A stretch of 64,000 bases of DNA from Duganella phyllosphaerae (GCF_001758785.1 NZ_LROM01000062.1:17294-81293); one strand, 5' to 3'. Counted from the stretch's first letter, positions 16,270-25,374 are shown. The notes: a model not told the origin generated them from the sequence alone. Program-made: numbers and translations.

Positions 16270-18132
16270 TCAGTCGAGCTTGAGCGCCCTGGCGACGTCG
16301 TCCCACGCCACCATCTTGAAGTTCTGCGGGCCGTCGGGCAGGCGCTTGTAGCCGTCCTGGATCACCAGCATGCCGTTGCCGTACGGGCCGCCGAAGTTGG
16401 CCGAGCTCACTTCCAGGCCGTCGGTCTCCGACGTGCCGTCGATGCCGGCGGCCAGGTTGTAACCGACCCGGAAGCTGCCGCGCACTTTGTAGGGCGCCTT
16501 GGCGTCCATCACCAGGTAGCTGTTGTCGCCCTGGCTCGATACCACCAGGTAGTCAGCCTTGGCGCCATGGTAGATGCCCATGCCTTCCACGTCGGCCACC
16601 AGTTGCGGGCCGGCCGGCATGATCATGTCCAGTTTCGCCGGGGCGTCGCCCTTGGCCGAGACGGTCCACACGCCGCGCCGCTCTTCGCCGAGGAACAGGC
16701 GGTGGTTGCGGTCGTCGGCCACGCAGCCTTCGGGCTGGGTCTCGACCTTGAAACGGCGCAGCAGCTTGCCACTGACCTTGTCGCCATCGGCCACGATGCG
16801 GTATTGCAAAAAAGTGCCGTCCTTGTCGTTGATGAACGCTTCCACGCCGCCATCGGCCGGGCGGTACAAGCACATGCCGTAGATGTTTTTGAGGCCGGTA
16901 TTGAAGGCGCCGGCGGTGGCCACCGTGCCTTGCGCGTCGATGGTGAAGACCATCACGCTGTTGTCGTCGCGCTGGGTGGCCACTGCCACGTCGAGCTGGC
17001 GGTTGCCGATCTTGACGTCCTGGCGCACATCGACATTGTTCAGGCGGCCCACTTCCAGCAGTTGCAACTGCTTGCCTTGCAGGTTGTACACCAGCAGGCC
17101 CTGCTTCTTGTTGGTGCCGAGGATGCGCGCGCCTTGCGGGTCGCTGGCGTTGCGCCAGATGGCCGGATCGTCGGCAGCGTCGCCGGTGCGGGCGACCGGT
17201 TCGGTCTGGGCGCGCGGCATGATGATGGCCTTGCCATCGGCCTTGGGCGCGGTGGCGGTCCACGCTGGCGTGCGCACTTGCCAGCCGGCCGCTTCCTCGC
17301 CGCCGATGGCCAGTTGCAGCTTGCCGTCGGCGGTCGTGGTGACTGCCAGCTGTTCGGCGCCCTTGATGGCGGTGTCGGTGGCGGACACGGTGCTCCACTT
17401 TCCGGCCTCGTGGCGCAGCAGGTGCAGCTGCTTGCCCTTGGCGTCGAGCACGGCCACCCCGCCGGGCAGGATGAACAGTGCGCCCGCGCCTTTTTCCAGC
17501 GTGCCGTACGGTTTTTTCAGCAGTACCGCTTCGCGGTGCGGGCCGCCCTCGGCGTCGGCGTTATAGGCCCACAGGCCGGCGCCTTCTTCGCTGATCAGCA
17601 GCTGGTGGCTGGTATCGTCCGCGCGGCAGTGCTTGCTGTGCGGTGGCAGGGCCAGCTTGCGCACCGGCAGGCGCTGTTCGCCGTTGATCACCCATTGCTC
17701 GGCCTGGCCATCCTTGGCGACCAGGAACAGGTGGTCCAGTTGCTGGGCGTCGCGGTACAGGCAGGCGGTTTCGATGCCGAAGGCGGGAGCGGGAAACGGC
17801 GCCTGGGCGGTGAGGGTGCCGGCGGCGGTATCGACCAGGATGGGCACGGCTTGCTCGGCGTTGGCATCGACGATCACGGCCAGGGTGTTGTTGCCGAGCG
17901 GGCGGGTGTCGAGGTGCTTGGCGCGCACGGTGAGGTGGGCGCGCTCGGTGCCGTCTGCGGCCAGCAGGCGCAGGGCGGTTTTGTCGAGGGCGAGCCAGTT
18001 GCCGTTGGGGAGGGCTGCCAGTTCATGGGCGTGGGTGGTGGGGCCGGGAATGGTGGGGCCGGGGATGGTGGCGGCTTGGGCTGCGGTGGTGAGGGCCAGG
18101 GTGATGGCGATTGCGATGAGTGACGGTTTCAT
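16270..18132 (-). CDS. Beta-propeller phytase (3-phytase) with duplicated domain
   Basis: This 620-residue secreted protein has signal peptide MKPSLIAIAITLALTTAAQAA. The C-terminal half, from about residue 300, is a beta-propeller phytase: DDPAIWRN, ILGTNKKQGLLVYNLQGKQ, RLNNVDVR, IYGMCLYRPADGG, QPEGCVADDRNHRLFLGEE and SETDGLEV, rich in Asp/Glu that bind calcium. It would release phosphate from phytate outside the inner membrane. The N-terminal half is a weaker copy of the same fold (ETACLYRDAQQLDHLFLV, HCRADDTSHQLLISEE) lacking DDPAIW. The incomplete-plus-complete arrangement is known in dual-domain phytases. It lies 211 bp downstream of a TonB-dependent receptor in the same direction, a common pairing. 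Confidence 0.87.
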   Translation of the reverse strand: MKPSLIAIAITLALTTAAQAATIPGPTIPGPTTHAHELAALPNGNWLALDKTALRLLAADGTERAHLTVRAKHLDTRPLGNNTLAVIVDANAEQAVPILVDTAAGTLTAQAPFPAPAFGIETACLYRDAQQLDHLFLVAKDGQAEQWVINGEQRLPVRKLALPPHSKHCRADDTSHQLLISEEGAGLWAYNADAEGGPHREAVLLKKPYGTLEKGAGALFILPGGVAVLDAKGKQLHLLRHEAGKWSTVSATDTAIKGAEQLAVTTTADGKLQLAIGGEEAAGWQVRTPAWTATAPKADGKAIIMPRAQTEPVARTGDAADDPAIWRNASDPQGARILGTNKKQGLLVYNLQGKQLQLLEVGRLNNVDVRQDVKIGNRQLDVAVATQRDDNSVMVFTIDAQGTVATAGAFNTGLKNIYGMCLYRPADGGVEAFINDKDGTFLQYRIVADGDKVSGKLLRRFKVETQPEGCVADDRNHRLFLGEERRGVWTVSAKGDAPAKLDMIMPAGPQLVADVEGMGIYHGAKADYLVVSSQGDNSYLVMDAKAPYKVRGSFRVGYNLAAGIDGTSETDGLEVSSANFGGPYGNGMLVIQDGYKRLPDGPQNFKMVAWDDVARALKLD

Positions 18133-18164
18133 TTTTTTGTTGGCGCGTGGGCGCTTGCTCGGTA

Positions 18165-18300
18165 TTGGATCCCCGCCTGCGCAGGGATGACGGCTTTTGG
18201 GGCGGCGGCTGGCGGCCGGCGTTCACGGCTGGCGGCTGGCGCTGTCCGGCTGCATTGGACTCCCGCTTGCGCGGCGGTCCGCTGTTACGGGATGACGGCT
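18165..18300. repeat. Two copies of a dispersed REP-like palindromic element
   Basis: Between the TonB receptor and phytase genes, CCCCGCCTGCGCAGGGATGA (18171-18190) and the related CTCCCGCTTGCGCGG with GGGATGACGGC (about 18259-18300) occur. Both are variants of the palindromic element whose clean form lies at 47958-47987. Such elements are usually dispersed, transcribed intergenic repeats. Here they may modulate expression between the two genes of the unit. Around them is low-complexity GGC/CTGGCGG sequence. Confidence 0.5.
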
Positions 18301-18343
18301 TTACGGTTGGGGGCTCGCGGTGGATTGCGAGCCGATTCCCGGT

Positions 18344-20923
18344 TTAGAACAGGCTCACTTTCAAGCTCAGCTTGTAGGTGCGGCCGTATTGTTCGTATTG
18401 GGCGTTGTACGCCTTGCTGCCCAGGTAAGTGTAGTATTTCTCGTTGTTCAGGTTGGCCGCTTCCAGGTTCAGCTGCATTTGCCTGGTCAGCTGGTATGAC
18501 AGCGAAAAATCGACCTGCTTCTGGCTGTCCACGATGCGGTCCTGGCCGGCGTCGAGGATGTCGTCGCCCATTTCCAGCAGGTAAGGCGACTTGTAGTTGA
18601 CGGCGATGCGGGTGGACAGCGGGCCTTGTTCGTAGCCCAGCATCAGGTTCATCACGCGGTTCGACTGGCCCGGCAGGTGGATGCTGCGTGCACGCATGGC
18701 GCCGACGGCCTGGTCGTAGCGGGCCACGTTGGCTTTCGAGCGGGTCAGGCTGCCGTTGGCGCCGAACACCAGGTTGTTGAATGGCGCCGGCAACATGCGC
18801 AGCGGCTGGTTGTACGACAGTTCCAGGCCCTTGACGCTGGCCTGGTCGCCGTTGGCGTAGGTGATCGCCGAAGTGTAGCCGGCCCAGGCGCCGCTGCCGG
18901 CCAGGTTGGTGGTGTAGGTGAAGTTCTTGATGTCCTTGTGGAACACGTAGGCCGACACCGCGCCATCGTCGCCCAGCACCCGTTCGATACCGAGGTCGAG
19001 ATTGGTCGATTTCAGTGGCGCCAGGTCGGGGTTGCCGATGGTCGCTTCGGTGTCGCTCGATTGGCTGATGCCGGGTTTGAGCTGGTCGAAGTTGGCGCGC
19101 ACTACCGAGTGGGTCCAGGCGCCGCGCACGCTGGTTTTGCCGTCGAGGTCGTAGCGGGCTTGCAGGGTGGGCAGCCAGTCGGTGTACGAGCGCTGGCGCT
19201 GCACCGGCGTGAAGCTTTCTTCTTCCTCGTTAACGCTGGTGCCAGCCGCCTTGAAGCGCGTGTGCTCGGCGCGCACGCCGGCCAGCAGGTGCCAGTTGTC
19301 GAGGTCGTAGCTGTGTTGCAGGTAGGCGGCGTCGATGTCTTCGTGCAGGCCGTAATCGTCCACGGTGGAATCGACCAGCACGCGGGCGTTGGCACGGTTC
19401 AAGCCGGCCACCAGTTGGCGGATTGCGCCTGGGTTGATGGCGTTGCCGATGCGGCCCAGTTTGAAGTCGAGCTGTTCGCCGGTAATGTAGCTGGTCAGCG
19501 CAGTGCTGGCGCCGCCGATCTGCGAGCTGCTGTACGACCACGCTTCGGTATTGTTGTCCTTTTCGCGGCGGCTCGTCTTGGCGCCGAACTTGAACTTGCC
19601 GGTGCCTTCGCCGAGGTCGTACTTGCGGCCGAGGTCGAAGCGGAGATGGCGTTCCTTGTCGGTGGCGTCGCCTTGTTTGAGGGCGATCGAGTTGAGCTTG
19701 TACTTGCTGGCGTCGTACAGCGACTCAGGGCCGGTCAGGCGCGGGATATCGGTGCCGGTAAAGCCCACGCCGGCAAAGTTGCTGCTGCCACGGAAGCGGG
19801 CGTCGTTGATCGACTCGGGCGCGTCGTCGGTGGCGCGGCTGATGCCGCCCGAGACTTCCAGCTTCCAGCGGTCCCACTTCTGCTCGGTACCGGCCACGAC
19901 CGAGCTGATGGTCTGGGTGTATTTGCGCTGGCGCAGGCGGCGTTCGCCACGGGCGGTGGCGGTGGCGCCTTCGGCCACGCTGCCGCCGGCGACATTGCTG
20001 ATGGTCAGGCGGTCGCGCACTTCGTCGTCGCTGAAGTCGCTGATGAAGCTGCGCAGGAAGTACTTGCTGTGCTCGTCGCCGTGATAGTCGAGATTGATGG
20101 CGGCGGCGCGGCGTTCGCGCGTGGGCAGGTAGTCGCGCAGTTCCACGCCCGATAGTTTACCGGGGTTGTTACCCTCCCAGGCGCCGCCGGTTTCCACGTT
20201 GTCGGAACCGAACTCTCGCTTCTCGAAACTGATGCCGCCGGCCACGCCCAGCTTGCCGTCCATGAAACGGTCGGCAAACAGCATGCTGGCGTTGGGGCTG
20301 GTCTTGCCGATGTTCTGGTCGCGGCTGGCGCCGATCGAACCGGACAACAGCTTGCCGGGCAGGTCGAACGCCGACAGGGTTTTCACCTCGACGGTGCCGC
20401 CCAGCGAGTTGGCGTCCTGGTCGGGCGTCAAGGTCTTGCTCACTTCCAGCGAGCGGATCAGGCCGGCCGGCAGCACGTCCAGCGCCACCGCGCGCCGGCC
20501 CGCTTCGGGTGACGGCACCAGCGCGCCGTTGATGGTGACGGCATTCAGGTCGGGACCGAGGCCGCGCACGCTCACGTAGCGGCCTTCGCCCTGGTCGCGC
20601 TGCACCGACACGCCCGGCAGGCGCGCCAGTGCTTCGGCGGCATTCTTGTCCGGCAGGCCGCCAATGTCGTCGCTGCTGATCACGCTCACGATATTGTCTG
20701 CCTTCTCTTGCGCGGCGATGGCGTTGCGCAAGCTCGAGCGCTGACCGGCGATGACCACGCTGTTGGCGGCGGTTACCAGCGCAGCATTGGCGCCGTTGGC
20801 GCCGTCGAGTGGCACGGCGGTCTGGGCGCTGGCGCAGCTCAGGCCGGCCAGCATGGCCAGCACGCCGAGCGTCAGGGCATTCAGGCGGGGAAGGGTGGAG
20901 AGGTGAGGAGCAGTGGTTGTCAT
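18344..20923 (-). CDS. TonB-dependent receptor
   Basis: This 859-residue outer-membrane receptor has a signal peptide ending near SCASAQ (about residue 34). The plug domain has IVSVISSDDIGGLPDKNAAEALARLPGVSVQRDQGEGRYVSVRG and the LTPDQDANSLGGTVEV segment of the catecholate / IROMP-like subgroup. The barrel ends with YGRTYKLSLKVSLF, a C-terminal Phe. A canonical TonB box is not obvious. Given the phytase downstream and a possible PHO box upstream, the likely substrate is phytate or an inositol-phosphate product rather than a siderophore; this is inferred from context. Confidence 0.87.
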   Translation of the reverse strand: MTTTAPHLSTLPRLNALTLGVLAMLAGLSCASAQTAVPLDGANGANAALVTAANSVVIAGQRSSLRNAIAAQEKADNIVSVISSDDIGGLPDKNAAEALARLPGVSVQRDQGEGRYVSVRGLGPDLNAVTINGALVPSPEAGRRAVALDVLPAGLIRSLEVSKTLTPDQDANSLGGTVEVKTLSAFDLPGKLLSGSIGASRDQNIGKTSPNASMLFADRFMDGKLGVAGGISFEKREFGSDNVETGGAWEGNNPGKLSGVELRDYLPTRERRAAAINLDYHGDEHSKYFLRSFISDFSDDEVRDRLTISNVAGGSVAEGATATARGERRLRQRKYTQTISSVVAGTEQKWDRWKLEVSGGISRATDDAPESINDARFRGSSNFAGVGFTGTDIPRLTGPESLYDASKYKLNSIALKQGDATDKERHLRFDLGRKYDLGEGTGKFKFGAKTSRREKDNNTEAWSYSSSQIGGASTALTSYITGEQLDFKLGRIGNAINPGAIRQLVAGLNRANARVLVDSTVDDYGLHEDIDAAYLQHSYDLDNWHLLAGVRAEHTRFKAAGTSVNEEEESFTPVQRQRSYTDWLPTLQARYDLDGKTSVRGAWTHSVVRANFDQLKPGISQSSDTEATIGNPDLAPLKSTNLDLGIERVLGDDGAVSAYVFHKDIKNFTYTTNLAGSGAWAGYTSAITYANGDQASVKGLELSYNQPLRMLPAPFNNLVFGANGSLTRSKANVARYDQAVGAMRARSIHLPGQSNRVMNLMLGYEQGPLSTRIAVNYKSPYLLEMGDDILDAGQDRIVDSQKQVDFSLSYQLTRQMQLNLEAANLNNEKYYTYLGSKAYNAQYEQYGRTYKLSLKVSLF

Positions 20924-21305
20924 GGCGTACCGTGGATTGGATTGCGTGGATGAGGGAACGCTGCGGATTCTAGGGATGCTTTATGTCACTTGCATGACAG
21001 GCCGCGACGGGCCGGGCGCAAAAGCGCCGCCATGGCGCGCGCGGCGGCGCCGGGTGAGCTCGATTGACCTGCCGCAGATTGCGCTGGTTTGCGCTCGCCG
21101 CCTGTCGCGGGCTGCTGCTGATGGGTAATTTATCCGTGCGTGCTGCAGGTCTGTGCTGGCGACCTTCGCCATCGGGCAACCGGTGAGCCGTAATGACCTG
21201 TCCCCGCTGCGGTGTTGTGTATTTGCCCATCTGTGGCTTTGTCACACGGCGGTCATGTGCGGGCGCTAAGCTGCCGCCGCAGTACCCACGTTCCGGTAAA
21301 ACCCC
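20924..21305. other. Divergent intergenic region
   Basis: This 382-bp spacer separates the TonB receptor gene from the GGDEF gene. Apart from the possible PHO box it holds GC-rich sequence with GGCGCC-type short repeats (about 21000-21060). No convincing small gene or terminator was found. The promoter of the GGDEF gene presumably lies in 21180-21300. Confidence 0.4.
20981..21000 (-). promoter_or_regulatory. Possible PHO box upstream of the TonB receptor gene
   Basis: On the minus strand this reads CTGTCATGCAAGTGACATAA. It has the layout of a PhoB site: two 7-bp direct repeats 11 bp apart. The first repeat matches CTGTCAT perfectly and the second, GTGACAT, matches at five of seven positions. 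It lies about 58-78 bp upstream of the receptor start, and the operon encodes a phosphate-releasing enzyme. It is only a sequence match; no PhoB data were used. Confidence 0.45.
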
Positions 21306-22262
21306 ATGCTGCAATTGCACCGCTCCACCCTGATCGCTTCCTGCCTGGCGCTGGTCGCCTGCCTGTTCCTGTATGCCACCCTGGGCATCGCCAAGCCGTT
21401 CCACATGTGGAAGTGGACCGACATCGTCAGCGAAGGCGGTACCGCCGTCATGGCCGCCAGCTGGGTGTTGTTCACCCTGAGCAGCCGCCCCGGCGGCCTG
21501 GTCACGCGGCTGCTGGCCGGCGGCCTGGCGATGATCATGGTCGGCTCGTTTGCCGATTGCATGGACGAATTTTTCGCCATCAGCAAGGCGGCCCGGTGGG
21601 ACCACTGGCTCGAGATGCTGGTGCCGCTGGGCATGCTGGTGCTGACCTGCGGCATGTATTACTGGCGCCACGAGCAGTTCCGCCTCAACGAGCATTTGCA
21701 AAAGCGCGAGCGCCTGTTCCGCGACCACCGCGCGTTCGATCGCATCACCCAGCTGGCCAATGCCGACTACCTGCGCCGCCAGATCCGCCTCGAACAGGCG
21801 CAGCGGCCGGGCCGGCCCTGCGCGCTGGTGCTGCTCGATATCGACCGCTTCCACCTGATCAACCGTGAATTCGGCCAGCGCGAAGGCGACCGCGTGTTGC
21901 AGGCTGTCGGCCACATGTTGCTGCTCAACCTGCGCAACGACGACCTGCTGTGCCGCTACGCCGGCGACCGCTTTGCGCTGCTGCTGCCCGACACCGGCGT
22001 GGCCGAGGCTGAAGCAATGGCGCGCCACCTGGCGGCGATGGTGGGGCAGATGCGCCACCACGCCAAGCATGGGCAAGTTGCGATCAGCGTGCGCCATGCC
22101 AGCGCCAGCGCGGAGGCCGATGCCGACGTGCTGCTGGCGGAACTGGGGCGAATGTTGGCGGCGTCGGCGCAGGCTGCGCCAGCATCGTCGGCGCAGTCCG
22201 ATCAGTGGCAGCAGTCGCCTCGATCGACACACGCGGCCGCTGTCGCCGGCGCTTCAGCGTGA
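21306..22262 (+). CDS. Membrane GGDEF-domain protein, degenerate active site
   Basis: This 318-residue protein has three or four N-terminal membrane helices (about residues 8-25, 45-60, 66-85, 102-118), then a GGDEF domain at about residues 140-280. The metal/fold motif LLDIDRFHLINREFGQREGD is present, but the signature GG(D/E)EF reads AGDRF at 219-223, so cyclase activity is unlikely. The allosteric I-site RxxD is intact as RNDD at 210-213, exactly five residues before the signature. It may therefore bind cyclic di-GMP as a receptor. Its TGA overlaps the GTG start of the AraC regulator, so the two are coupled. Confidence 0.8.
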   Translation: MLQLHRSTLIASCLALVACLFLYATLGIAKPFHMWKWTDIVSEGGTAVMAASWVLFTLSSRPGGLVTRLLAGGLAMIMVGSFADCMDEFFAISKAARWDHWLEMLVPLGMLVLTCGMYYWRHEQFRLNEHLQKRERLFRDHRAFDRITQLANADYLRRQIRLEQAQRPGRPCALVLLDIDRFHLINREFGQREGDRVLQAVGHMLLLNLRNDDLLCRYAGDRFALLLPDTGVAEAEAMARHLAAMVGQMRHHAKHGQVAISVRHASASAEADADVLLAELGRMLAASAQAAPASSAQSDQWQQSPRSTHAAAVAGASA

Positions 22263-23302
22263 TCGCCTACCGCCAGGTCGGCGAGTCGTTCATCGTCGCG
22301 CGCCACCAGCCGGCGCTGCTGCTCGACTACGCGCGCAGCCAGGACCTGGGCGGTGAGCAACTGCTGCGCGGCACCGGCCTGCCCGACGACGACCCGCCGG
22401 CCGCGCACGTGCTGCTGGCGCCGCAGCAATACCTGCAATTGCTGGCCAACGTGATGCGCGGCCTGGCCAGCAGCGACACCAGTTTTATGCTGGGCCAGCA
22501 AATGCTGCCCGGCCACTACGGTGCGCTCAGCCACGCCTTGCTACAGGCGCAGAACCTGCGCCAGGCACTCGATATCCTGTGCGCCGGCCATGCACGCCTG
22601 TGCCCGCTGCTGACGCCGCGCTGGCGCGAGGAAGGTACGCAGGGTGGACCTCATGGCAGCATGGCCGTGCTGTACTGGACCGACAGCTTCGGCGCACCGA
22701 GCCAGTTGCCGGCGCTGGTGGAAATGCACATGACCGCCGTCACGGCCATGTGCCGCTGGCTCGGCGGCGAGCGCCTGCCTTGGCGCTACTGCATCAATCG
22801 CAGCGCGCCGGCGCACGTGGAACAGCACCAGGCGCACCTGGGCAGCGACCTGCGCTTCAACTGCCAGTTCGACGCCATGCTGATCGACCCGCTGTGGCTC
22901 GATCGGCCGTGGCCCCGCGGCAATGCGCTGGCGGCAGCCACGGCGTTGCAGGATGTGGCGGGCGAGGCGCCGGCACTGGTGCCGAGCCTGCTGACGGCGC
23001 TGTACGACTACCTGCTCGATAACATTCGGCTGGGGCCGACCTTGGAGGGCAGTGCGGCCGCGTTCGGCGTCAGTCCGGCCACCTTCAAGCGCCACCTGGC
23101 GCGCCACGGCAGCCACTTCCAGGCCGAGCTGGACCAGGTGCGCGCGCACGTGGCGATCCACCTGTTCCAGGTGCGCGGCTATGACAACGAGGCGGTGGCG
23201 CAGTACCTGGGCTTCCACGACGCCACCAACTTCCGCCGCTCGTTCAAGCGCTGGACCGGGTTGGTGCCGAGCTTGCTCAGGGATGCGTTGTTGCGGGGGT
23301 GA
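22259..23302 (+). CDS. AraC family transcriptional regulator
   Basis: This protein has about 347 residues. It resembles AraC regulators with an N-terminal arabinose-binding-like domain (the OruR/ArgR type), followed by a C-terminal pair of helix-turn-helices: LEGSAAAFGVSPATFKRHLARHG and NEAVAQYLGFHDATNFRRSFKRWTG at about residues 261-340. The chosen GTG at 22259 overlaps the preceding TGA; an earlier in-frame codon at 22205 would add residues not typical of the family. Coupling to the GGDEF protein suggests both act in one signalling route. Its end overlaps the convergent gene by 26 bp. Confidence 0.8.
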   Translation: MIAYRQVGESFIVARHQPALLLDYARSQDLGGEQLLRGTGLPDDDPPAAHVLLAPQQYLQLLANVMRGLASSDTSFMLGQQMLPGHYGALSHALLQAQNLRQALDILCAGHARLCPLLTPRWREEGTQGGPHGSMAVLYWTDSFGAPSQLPALVEMHMTAVTAMCRWLGGERLPWRYCINRSAPAHVEQHQAHLGSDLRFNCQFDAMLIDPLWLDRPWPRGNALAAATALQDVAGEAPALVPSLLTALYDYLLDNIRLGPTLEGSAAAFGVSPATFKRHLARHGSHFQAELDQVRAHVAIHLFQVRGYDNEAVAQYLGFHDATNFRRSFKRWTGLVPSLLRDALLRG

Positions 23303-24212
23303 CCTCGCCCTCGAGGTGGTACAGCGCTTCCTGGCTCAGGTCCGGTTCGAGCGACTCGGGCGGCAGTGACACCAGCGGGCGGTCCATCGGCATGGGGAAC
23401 GGTTTTGGCGCTGGCACGGGCCGGGCCGCCACCAGCGGTTTCGGTGCCGGTTCGCCGTTGAGCTCGAAGGTGATGAGGGTATCGTCGGGCCATTTGCCGT
23501 CGCCGAGCGGGGCGTTGAATTCCAGGTCCTTGCCATTGCCAGCCTTGACCTGCTGGCGCGAGCCGGCCGTGTAGGTGATGCGGTCGTACGGCGCGGGTGC
23601 GTCGAACACCTTGCCCTCGTCGCGCTCGCATGGGCCCTTTTCAAACCAGCTCTTGGCGTCGAGCATCAAGCGTTCGCGCAACATGTCTTTTTTCAGGATC
23701 CTGACCTGGACTTCGCACGCCAGCCGCAGGTCGCCCAGGCGCAGCACGTTGGGCGGCAGGTCGGGCGTGCGCACGTAGACGATCGGGTGCTGGTACAGGC
23801 CTGACGGAAAGCGCCGGCTCATCACCACGTACGCGCCGTCGGACCGGGCGCGCTCGTTCGGTGGCAGCACAAAGCTCAGGTCGGGCGCCAGCGGCAGCGG
23901 CACCGACCAGCCCTTGACGGCGATGGCGGCGCTGGAGTCTTCGGTCACGCCATCCTTGACCTTGGGCGGCAGCATGCCCTTGGGCATCTTGTAGCGCATG
24001 GTAGCGCCCGGCGCCAGTCGCGAGCTGAGGCGCTCGAACGTGTCGACGCCGGCTTCCAGCCCCTTGTAGCTCCAGGCCATCTGGACGGTGCCGGACTGCA
24101 GCGGGCCGATGACCGTGACGGCGGCGTCGCCGAGCGGGGAGGGGGCTTGCGCGCCGGCGCCCTGGTGTACCAGGAGCAGCGCGGCCAGGGTGATAGTCGT
24201 TAGATTATGCAT
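23277..24212 (-). CDS. Periplasmic hypothetical protein
   Basis: This 311-residue protein has a signal peptide (LTTITLAALLLVHQGAGAQA). The mature part has no motif I recognise. It contains a Pro-rich stretch (PLVAARPVPAPKPFPMPMDRP) near residue 260 that may be a flexible linker, and two Cys (LACEV, GPCERD) that could pair. Its last 26 bp are antisense to the end of the AraC gene. The downstream-facing aminotransferase starts far upstream and ends 25 bp before this gene's start, so both could be in one transcript. Confidence 0.55.
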   Translation of the reverse strand: MHNLTTITLAALLLVHQGAGAQAPSPLGDAAVTVIGPLQSGTVQMAWSYKGLEAGVDTFERLSSRLAPGATMRYKMPKGMLPPKVKDGVTEDSSAAIAVKGWSVPLPLAPDLSFVLPPNERARSDGAYVVMSRRFPSGLYQHPIVYVRTPDLPPNVLRLGDLRLACEVQVRILKKDMLRERLMLDAKSWFEKGPCERDEGKVFDAPAPYDRITYTAGSRQQVKAGNGKDLEFNAPLGDGKWPDDTLITFELNGEPAPKPLVAARPVPAPKPFPMPMDRPLVSLPPESLEPDLSQEALYHLEGEVTPATTHP

Positions 24213-24237
24213 TGTTACGCATTGTTTTTATCAGGTT

Positions 24238-25374
24238 TTAGCGGGCAGCCTGCGCCGCAAACCACGGCTGCAGGCGGGCGATGGCATCGACGATTTGCGG
24301 TGTGGACACGGCAAAACTCATGCGGAAGAAATGGCGGCCGTCCACCGGGTCGAAGTCGATGCCCGGGGCGGTGGCCACGCCGGTGTCCTGCAACAGGCGC
24401 TGGCAAAAGTCCAGGCTGTCGTCGGTCAGGTGGGCGATGCTGGCATAAATATAGAACGCGCCGTCGGGCGGGGCGATGGCGCGCAGGCCCAGGTCGGGCA
24501 GCGCGGCCAGCAGCAGGCGGCGGTTTTCCGCGTACACGTGCAGGTGGCTGTCGAGTTCGGCCAGGTCGTCGAAGGCGGCCAGCGCCGCGTGCTGGCTCAG
24601 CGACGGCGCGGTCAGGAACAGGTTGCCGCAGTAAGCCTGCGCACGGGCCACGTGATCCGGCGGCACCAGCAACCAGCCCAGGCGCCAGCCGGCCATGCTG
24701 AAGTACTTGGAAAAACTGCTCACCACCAGCGCCTCCGGTGCGTAGGCCAGGATGGTCTGGGCCGGCGCCACGTAGCTCAGGCCGTGGTAGATCTCGTCCG
24801 AGATGATGCGGATGCCGCGTTCGCGGCACACCTCGGCAATCGCGGCCAGTTCCTCGGCGGCGATCAGGGTGCCGGTGGGATTGGCCGGGCTGGCGATGAT
24901 CACGGCGGCGGGCGCCGGTTCGAGCGCGGCCAGCGCAGCGGCGGTGAGCTGGTAGCGCACTTCGGGACCGCAGGCGATTTCCACCGGTTGCAGGTGCAAC
25001 GCTTTCAAGGCATTGCGGTAGGCCACGTAGCCGGGCCGCGCCAGCGCCACGCGGTCGCCGGGAGAAAACAGGGAATTCAAGGCCAGCACCAGTGCCGGCG
25101 ACGCGCCGCAAGTGAGCACGAAGCGTTCGGCATCGACCGTCACGCCGTAACGCTCCTGGTAGTGGCGCGCCAGGCGCTGCTTGAGCGGCGCGCTTTCCCA
25201 GTAGCCCATGGCGTCGTCGTCCAGCACCGCGTGCGCGCGGGCAATCGCCGCCGGCGGCGCGCCGGTGGACGGCTGGCCGAATTCCATGTGAATAATGGAA
25301 CGGCCCTGCGCCTTGAGGGCGTGGGCCAGGCGGCTGATGGCGATGGCGTGGAACGGTTCGAGTTGGGCTTGCAT
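24238..25374 (-). CDS. Class I/II pyridoxal-phosphate aminotransferase
   Basis: This 378-residue fold-type I aminotransferase has FGQPSTGAPP near the N-terminus, ASPANPTGT (about 177-185), the cofactor-binding DEIYHGLSY (about 208-216) and the Schiff-base Lys in SSFSKYFSMAGWRLGW (about 238-253). The C-terminal FRMSFAVS holds the carboxylate-binding Arg. It resembles aspartate/aromatic or valine-pyruvate-like aminotransferases, but the amino donor cannot be fixed by eye. It is transcribed with the secreted hypothetical gene downstream. Confidence 0.82.
   Translation of the reverse strand: MQAQLEPFHAIAISRLAHALKAQGRSIIHMEFGQPSTGAPPAAIARAHAVLDDDAMGYWESAPLKQRLARHYQERYGVTVDAERFVLTCGASPALVLALNSLFSPGDRVALARPGYVAYRNALKALHLQPVEIACGPEVRYQLTAAALAALEPAPAAVIIASPANPTGTLIAAEELAAIAEVCRERGIRIISDEIYHGLSYVAPAQTILAYAPEALVVSSFSKYFSMAGWRLGWLLVPPDHVARAQAYCGNLFLTAPSLSQHAALAAFDDLAELDSHLHVYAENRRLLLAALPDLGLRAIAPPDGAFYIYASIAHLTDDSLDFCQRLLQDTGVATAPGIDFDPVDGRHFFRMSFAVSTPQIVDAIARLQPWFAAQAAR

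Noticed and set aside
20970..22232. Long minus-strand frame opposite the GGDEF gene
   Set aside because: It covers a gene with unmistakable GGDEF-domain sequence on the other strand, and its translation is Gln/His-rich with no motif.
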